DNA of 50,221 nucleotides, taken from positions 1 to 50,221 of the forward strand of contig AZLU01000276.1 of NCBI GenBank assembly GCA_002224055.1, written 5' to 3'. The notes beneath the pieces are model-generated. The model did no database searches and had not been told where the DNA came from. It saw only the letters and a list, made by a program, of their open reading frames with translations. Positions 44,231-50,221 of the stretch are shown here, piece after piece (the first letter of the stretch is position 1; each line of letters opens with the position of its first letter). The position numbers were made by a program, and so were the translations under genes. The stretch is from Pezizomycotina sp. ARF18. Lineage: Eukaryota > Ascomycota.

Positions 44231-45707
44231 GGCGCCTTCGTGGTAAAGCTCCCTCTTTGACTGCACCTTCCCTAGTAACCAAGAACAACAAAGGGTATAC
44301 AAGGAAGTGGCCGGTTTCCTATTGTTAGTGTTGTACATGTATTCAAAATCCCGGTGATCGCGACGAGTCACTAATTACAGCGTCTCGCTGGGGGTTCGTC
44401 ATAAATTCCAATCGAACAAAACTGCATAAACAAGGTTATAACATCGTTGATTTTTCTCACTTCAGTGTTTTTAAATGGCTTGCTGGTATGTAGTAAAAAC
44501 AGAAACGCTCGTTCGATAAACGGAGGTATACTCATCCATCGCGGTCAAGAATAGGGAAAAATCTCTTAGATGACGTGAGCAAGCTCTTCATCTCATGAAA
44601 CCCTCATGCGGCTTCGGGACGCTCGAATAAACTACTTGAGGTTAAACAAGGGAGGGCTCGCAATCGTTAGAACTTCGAGTTAGGGTATGGATGCAAGCTC
44701 CGATTGCTCTTCACCAACTAAGCTTGCTCTGCGTTCTACAGCGTACTACTATAATAATATTAACTTTCCACGTGCTCGCTCTTGTTGGAGAGAAGTCTAT
44801 TAAACAATTCGCCAAAATGAGGTGTGATGCAATCCCAACTGAGAAGTAGTAATCCAGATCGGCGCGTTGCAGATTCTTGGAATGCTTTATATGGCAGGCG
44901 ATCAGAGAAATCTTGTAATTTTATAACTAACTGTATATTTCTTGCCGATCCAAACGAAAATCAGGATATTGAGCTGTGAATTATTCGCAATATCTCTATT
45001 ATCAACATGAAGAGACTTATTCTTAGTCTAAACAATCATTGAGGCTAGTTGCTTCTCTCGCTCGGTCGTCAGTTCGACCCGATGGATTCGGAAGATGGCG
45101 AGATCCTATTGCTGTATAAGCGAGATTGATCTTCGCTCTTGAAACATTTCTGACAACAGGACAGCCAGGGGTTTTGGAAGAAGCGAGGTATCTATTATTC
45201 AAATATCTCTGCCTTGAATTACTCCTTGCGAGGTTCGTGTGGGGGTACCTGCGTGGTAACTGGGATGTTATATCTTCAAGGCATTCCCAAGTTCCCGCCT
45301 ACGGCTCTTGTTGGAGTTCTATTTCTTCTGGCAACACCCCTAGTCCGCCACCATAGCACCCTAGTCATCGGCTATACTAAATTTCAACTTGCTTTTTGGG
45401 ACTCTTCGGTCTTATCGCTATATTAATTCCACCTTATGAGCCTTTAAGCCATGTCTAACATTACAAAGCTTGCTCCACTCCGAACAGCGTTGCATTTCTA
45501 CCTCCATGAACGAGGGAGTAATCACACGCTGTCGAGCTAACAACGTCCCTCCTGCTCACCATACAAGGGACACCTCCAGCTAGATTTGAAGTTGTCGATG
45601 CCATTGGTGCGGTTCGTCATTTTCTCGGGCCAAATAAGACGGAAAAACAGATAATCACGACACTCGAAGGTTATAAGTACCTACCCACGGATCGATAGCA
45701 TGGGCAG
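44231..45707. other. Intergenic, nothing recognised
   Basis: Short frames only. The first exon of the following rhodopsin-domain pseudogene may extend into 45540-45707 but could not be placed. Confidence 0.4.
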
Positions 45708-47211
45708 ATGAGCCCGGGGTTCATTTTGCTCGCCGTCGCCGGTGCGTTCGTAGTGTTGAGATTAAGTTCGAGATGGGTGTTAAAAAAGAAATGGATGAGA
45801 TGGGATGATTTGTCTATCGTGTTTGCATGGTAAGTGGCTGAGCAGAGGAGACCTTATACGCTTGCAAAAGCTCGTTAACTGGTGGCAGAATAGGTGTTCA
45901 GCGCTGCGTTCGTAATAGCATATAACACGAAATATATGGAAAATGGTAAGTCTAGAGGCAATCAAGCCACCAAAGTTTCTTCTGGTAAATACGCGGTCCA
46001 AAAGCTAACTACTCTTCTAGCGGTCTAACGGCATGTCTGGAATATCACTTGACAGCAAATAAAAGCCGTATTGTACATGCGCTTTTGGACCAACTTTACC
46101 TATGTGCTCACACTTGGCTTCGTCAAGCTATCCTTTCCGCTCCTCTACTAGCAGATTTCCGCCAACAGAAGGTTCCGAATTGTATTCTGGATACTTGCCG
46201 TCATCATAACACTCTCCTCTCTCTCGCTATTCTTCATCAATTTCTTCCTGTGTACGCCGATTGATACATGGAATCACTACCTCAATGTGAAGTGCGTGAA
46301 CATGGCAGAGGTATACACGTGGGGCGGGACCATGAATATTTTAACTGATGTTCTGATATTGTAAGTTTTCCAGAGAATCCCAAAGGCCCAACCGAGAACC
46401 ATCCTAACAAAAACCTCTTTAGTTTTTTTCCAATGCCGGTCGTTTACTCCCTTCGCATGGACCGGAAGGAAAAGTTTATTGCGATCGGTCTTTTCGGCGT
46501 CGGGTTTCTCGTCTGCATAGCGTCCATGGTCCGCCTCTTCACCGTGAAACACTTCGCGAACTATCCCGACATTACCACCGCTGCTCTACCTACCATGCAC
46601 CTCGCGCAGATCGAAACGAACTTAGCCATTATAGTCGCATGCCTTCCTCCCTCAGAAAGCTTTTTGAGCGTGTATTCCTCGGTGACCGCCGGCCAGAGAC
46701 GTACGAGGAGTGCTCACGGAGATTAGGAAGCCAAGCTACGGGCGCAAGCATGGCAACATCGATGTCTCGCAAGGGTAAAGACAGTAGTAGTATTGCGATA
46801 GCGTGCCTGGTTTTGTCATTGGCTATCGCACGGATAGCAAGGTCCCACCTCAGTTCAGTGTGTATTACATGTCCAGCCTATGAGAAACTCGAGGCTGATA
46901 TAATTAGTCCCGTTACATCGAATGCGCCGATAGTTAGATGCTGCGAAGATGACAAGGAGCTACAGATTACTAAGAAAAATAGGGTATCTATTCGCGCCGA
47001 TGACTATGGCTCAAAGCAGATGTGCGACAGCCCTGAATGCAGGAGAGAAGACGCGGTATATGAAGCTGAGGTCACTATGGGGACACAATTGCTGAACGAT
47101 TTGGAGAAGGGATATAATTATTTTCACGGCCCACTTATGCAGAGACGAGAGAAGGTCACAGCCCGTATTGTTCCGGGAGATGTCAGAAGCGTCCGAGTGT
47201 CTAGTCATTGA
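45708..47211 (+). pseudogene. Rhodopsin-domain (fungal) integral membrane protein, plus-strand copy
   Basis: The first recognisable exon (45708-45830) reads ILLAVAGAFVVLRLSSRWVL then KKKWMRWDDLSIVFAW before GTAAGT. Later exons give RHVWNIT, QQIKAVLYMRFWTNFTYVLT, FRIVFWILAVIITLSSLSLF, CTPIDTWNHYLNVKCVNM and, across an intron at 46361-46422, PMPVVYSLRMDRKEKFIAIG, LAIIVACLPP and LRKLFERVFLGDRR. This is the seven-TM rhodopsin-domain family. TGA at 46050-46052 and TAG at 46149-46151 interrupt the same exon, and shifts occur near 46027 and 46650. The hydrophilic tail runs to 47211. Clearly a pseudogene; related to but distinct from the minus-strand copy at 21.7-23.7 kb. Confidence 0.8.
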
Positions 47212-47560
47212 TGTAGCCTACTTCTACTCCCATGAGTTTATCCATCCCTCTACCCTAAGAATAATATATAATGTTTGCTAAACTTATCAGCTCGATCGAT
47301 CTTATTGCTTTGGATCACTTGAGGTGCACGATCCATCGCCTACTTATCAGCAATATCCTGAAACTATCAGACTAATCCAGAATTGGAGACTTGCTGCCAA
47401 GCAAAGAATCCTGGAATTTGTTATGTCATTGTAACACAAAGCTTGTGACTAAGACCTTGAACCAGAAAAAAAAAAGTATAAAACGTGAACGTTTCCTCAC
47501 AAGCTCTATTTACAGTGCTTCTCCGCATCGCCACCCACAGGAATTCGTAAATCCTCAGCA
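47212..47560. other. Short intergenic region
   Basis: Separates the rhodopsin-domain pseudogene and the beta-lactamase-like gene. An A-rich run near 47467-47476 and no specific element. Confidence 0.4.
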
Positions 47561-48790
47561 ATGCAACCTCTCGACCCAGCTCCCTTGACGCTATCCTCTC
47601 ACCTTATGTAGACACTTCGCCTAATGCTCATGACAAGCTTCGTAATGTGTCCTACATTATCAAAGACTCCTCTAACAATAACCTATATTCATCGTCACTC
47701 GTCATCGGACATTCGACAGCTCTTCGGCGTTCACTTCGGACTCCGTCGTCTGTATCCATAGCATGACAAAGCTCATAACCACTATATCCATCCTGCAACT
47801 CGTTCAGAAGGAATTGATAACCCTCGACGAAGACGTCAGTCCTTTTGTACCTTATCTCGTCGAGATACAGGTCCTTAAATCATTTAATGAAGACGAAAAA
47901 CCTGTAATGGAGGACAAAAAGGGAATTATAACCGTTCGAAAAATGATAACGCAGACCGCAGGTTTCGGGCTAGACATTTTCGACGAACCCTTGCTTAAAT
48001 GGCTCAAAGCTACAGGGGCAAAACCAGCGCAGTCGCGCACTTACGAAGGACAGAAGTCTCCATTACTATACAATCCAGATGAAAAATGGCATTACGGGGC
48101 CGGATTAACGTGGGCTGGCCTAATAGTTGAAGCCATAACTAACAACGTTTCGACGATTACCTTAAACAACACATGTTCGATAAGTTAGGAATGAAGAGCA
48201 CTACTTTCCGTTCTGCGCTAAATAAGAACATACTCGACAGGTTGACGGATATGGCACGGCGGACCAAAGATCGTAAATTAGTGCAAACAAGGCATGCCTT
48301 AGATCCTGCAGAGAAAGATTTCGAAGTGGACCTCGGTGTGGCGGATTATTCAGCACGGCGGAGGACTACTCTACGTTTCTCTCTGCAGTCCTTCGCAATG
48401 ATCCCACATTGAACATCGGAGACGAGCTCTGGAAAGAATTATTTAAACAGCAGCTCTCGCCTACTCTGTCACAAAGCTTTCGAGACGAAATGTGCAGCCC
48501 TAAGATTCGCTATTTACTCGGCGGAGTATGTGAATAACGAAGGGAAATTGGTCTGTGATATTGGATACACGCTCGGGGGTAGCATGAACCTATCCGATAT
48601 GCCCAACGGCCGGAGGAAAGGAAGTATAAGATGGCTGGGATCAGCTAATACATTCTGGTGGATCGATAAGGAAACTGGTATATGCGGCGTATTCATGACG
48701 CAGATATACCCACTGAACGATAAGGTCGCCGATAGCCTGTTAGAGGAATTAGAGATAGAAGTATATAGGCAACTTACGGAGCAATTTTAG
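47561..48790 (+). CDS. Class C beta-lactamase / transesterase-like serine hydrolase (frameshifted)
   Basis: From the ATG at 47561 the readable pieces are DAILSPYVDTSPNAHDKLRN, then FTSDSVVCIHSMTKLIT, in which SMTK is the catalytic Ser-x2-Lys. The frame ITVRKMITQTAGFGLDIFDE and YNPDEKWHYGAGLTWAGLIV follows, the TH/QTxGfG and W-x-YG-x-G blocks of this superfamily. Next are HMFDKLGMKSTTFRS, GGLFSTAEDYSTFLSAVLRN and the C-terminal GYTLGGSMNLSDMPNGRRKG, ANTFWWIDKETGICGVFMTQ, stop at 48790. Frame breaks lie near 47577, 47722, 48165, 48340 and 48505. About 405 residues. The family includes fungal LovD-type acyltransferases and esterases; substrate unknown. Confidence 0.75.
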
Positions 48791-49560
48791 GGTTTACAGA
48801 GTAAAATTAGCTTGAATATAAATTGAAGCTCATGAATTGAAGCTCATGATTTGTCGTAAGTTGAGGCGCCAGTGTAGGACCAGTCCATATGTTATGTTTT
48901 CTTCGTACACTAGTGCAGCCACAATTAGCATGAAGCTGCCCCAAAGTGCGACCGTTTGCGTTCCCCTTGCTTGGTGAAGGTAATTTTTGCGACATTAATA
49001 AAGTAAATGTCACCTAATACCTACCTTGATCGATGTTTAGAAAAATATGTATCCTCATAGTCTTTTTCGCAGAGTCGTCCATTCCGCTTGTCATGAATAC
49101 CGCAAAAAGAGAGAGAGGAGAGAGAGCGCCGATATTATGTCCGAATTGGCAGCATAATGATCTCTATAATAGGAGTCGCATAATTCAGGACCCTTTAGCA
49201 ATATCGATTGCTTATATCCGCTATTGAGAATTAGCGCTGTCATTGTCGTTCTAGAAGTTCATGCACTTTGGCCATCCATAATTGCGACATCACGTCAGAT
49301 TCTGGACGGCTAGCCGACGTTACACTGTCGATTCATGCATGGTCAACCGACACTCCAAGAACGCAGGTAGATAAATCAAAATCATCCATAGAGGTTTTCT
49401 AGATAAACTTCTCTATATCTCCGGCGTTTCGTTCCTTTCTCGAAGGCTCTTAGATCTATGTAACTTTCTTTCCTTGTCCTCGTAAATTCTACTCATCCAA
49501 GCCTGCCCAATCACGCGCTGCTGATCTATCTCCACGGGATCTGCGGATCAATTAAACAAG
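48791..49560. other. Intergenic with 14-bp tandem repeat
   Basis: No gene supported. AATTGAAGCTCATG occurs twice in perfect tandem at 48821-48834 and 48835-48848, just after the stop of the beta-lactamase-like gene. Confidence 0.6.
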
Positions 49561-49843
49561 ATGAGGTTTATCGCTATTTTCATTCCTTTGATTCTTGCTA
49601 CTGGGCTTACGGCTATCGCTTATCCCGGCAGACTGGGATCCAATGACGGGTAAAAAGGATGATACCACCACCAGCACGCCGAGCACGAAGGATCCTGCTC
49701 CTGGCCAATCTGTTAACGTATTACCATCCCAAGACCACAGCCATCCTAAGAAGACCTACGAGAAACGTCGGAAAAAGACAGCGACGAAGCATTGGCCAAT
49801 GATTGCTCTGCCTAAGGATGCTCAGTCTACCGCTGATACCTAA
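49561..49843 (+). CDS. Small secreted basic protein (single frameshift)
   Basis: The ATG at 49561 gives a clear signal peptide, MRFIAIFIPLILATGLTAIA. In that frame it stops after about 30 residues. Shifting one base near 49625 continues ADWDPMTGKKDDTTTSTPST, then KKTYEKRRKKTATKHWP, to the stop at 49843. The joined product would be about 94 residues: secreted, Thr/Ser/Pro/Lys-rich, without cysteines. Small secreted proteins next to transposons in gene-poor regions are candidate effectors, but nothing here proves that role. Confidence 0.5.
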
Positions 49844-49854
49844 GGTTCCTTCTA

Positions 49855-50221
49855 CAGTCAGTTAACATAATTGTTGGGGCACTTCCCTAAAACGGCATTT
49901 TCCCATACAAAATATTAGCGTTCAGGTCGAACCCGGGTTCAGGTGCTTGACCCGGCCGGGTCCGGCGCAACGCCGGGCCAGGTAGGATTTTATATATAAA
50001 AATAATTCTATTTATAGATATTTTTTTATATAATTTTATATTTTATTTACATTTTTATATCGATTTAGGAATTATTTAATATATAATTTATTATATTATT
50101 TATATATATCTACTAACTAATAATATCCCTATACTATAGCTTAACATCTCTATATCCGCTACTAATATTCTATATCTATCTACCAACGTCTCTATAGTAT
50201 AGCTTAAAGATCTCTATAGTA
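49855..50221. mobile_element. Left end of second TIR element, runs off the window
   Basis: Starting after TA at 49853-49854, CAGTCAGTTAACATAATTGT continues TGGGGCACTTCCCTAAAACGG and matches the terminal 60 nt of the element at 36365-37020 (best to its right end, sharing ACTTCC-TAAAACGGCA-TTTTC-CATACAAAA). It is followed by a GC-rich patch (CCGGGTCCGGCG) and then AT-rich, TpA-rich DNA to the window end. The right TIR is not in the window. Confidence 0.8.

Overview
The window looks like accessory, gene-poor DNA of a filamentous ascomycete (Pezizomycotina). Genes carry short GT-AG introns (about 60-120 nt) with CTAAC-type branch sites. Recognisable families are typical of such fungi: rhodopsin-domain membrane proteins, DUF6604 proteins, NACHT-associated N-terminal domains, F-box proteins, GPI-anchored wall proteins and a Kex2-type repeat precursor. 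AT-rich islands have the TpA excess expected of repeat-induced point mutation (RIP). Species cannot be named from the sequence.

Layout. 1-5 kb: three copies (A, B, C) of a Cys/His-containing coiled-coil protein gene, duplicated with its upstream region; copy B is split by a ~1 kb AT-rich insertion. 5.9-6.5 kb: secreted precursor with three repeats ending in KR (Kex2) sites. 6.9-11 kb: three tandem minus-strand paralogues of a Mid2-like single-pass membrane protein. 12.6-15.8 kb: carbonyl-reductase-like SDR (+) and a NACHT-N-type/ZZ-finger gene (-). 18.1-21.3 kb: GPI-anchored PEBP-like protein and F-box protein (+). 21.7-23.7 kb: rhodopsin-domain gene (-). 26.1-27.5 kb: isochorismatase-like hydrolase fused to a glutathione S-transferase (-). 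28.3-34.4 kb: three DUF6604 paralogues in different orientations. 35.4-38.7 kb: two GNAT acetyltransferase paralogues separated by a complete 656-bp TIR transposon/MITE. 39.3-40.4 kb: an intact three-exon multi-pass membrane protein (-). 40.4-45.7 kb: almost empty. 45.7-48.8 kb: rhodopsin-domain pseudogene and beta-lactamase/transesterase-like gene (+). 49.6-50.2 kb: small secreted protein, then the left end of a second element of the same TIR family.

Nearly every gene except the one at 39.3-40.4 kb is interrupted by one or more single-base frameshifts, and some also by in-frame stops. Several breaks lie in homopolymers, which suggests assembly indels; others combine stops, deletions and insertions, which indicates true decay. 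Coding calls below therefore span the reconstructable gene, and were made by reading frames across the breaks by eye.

There is no operon or evident biosynthetic cluster. Recurring themes are lineage-specific duplicates (A/B/C, Mid2-like x3, DUF6604 x3, GNAT x2), surface or secreted proteins, and detoxification-type enzymes (SDR, isochorismatase-GST, GNATs, beta-lactamase-like). This composition fits a fast-evolving, transposon-rich accessory compartment.
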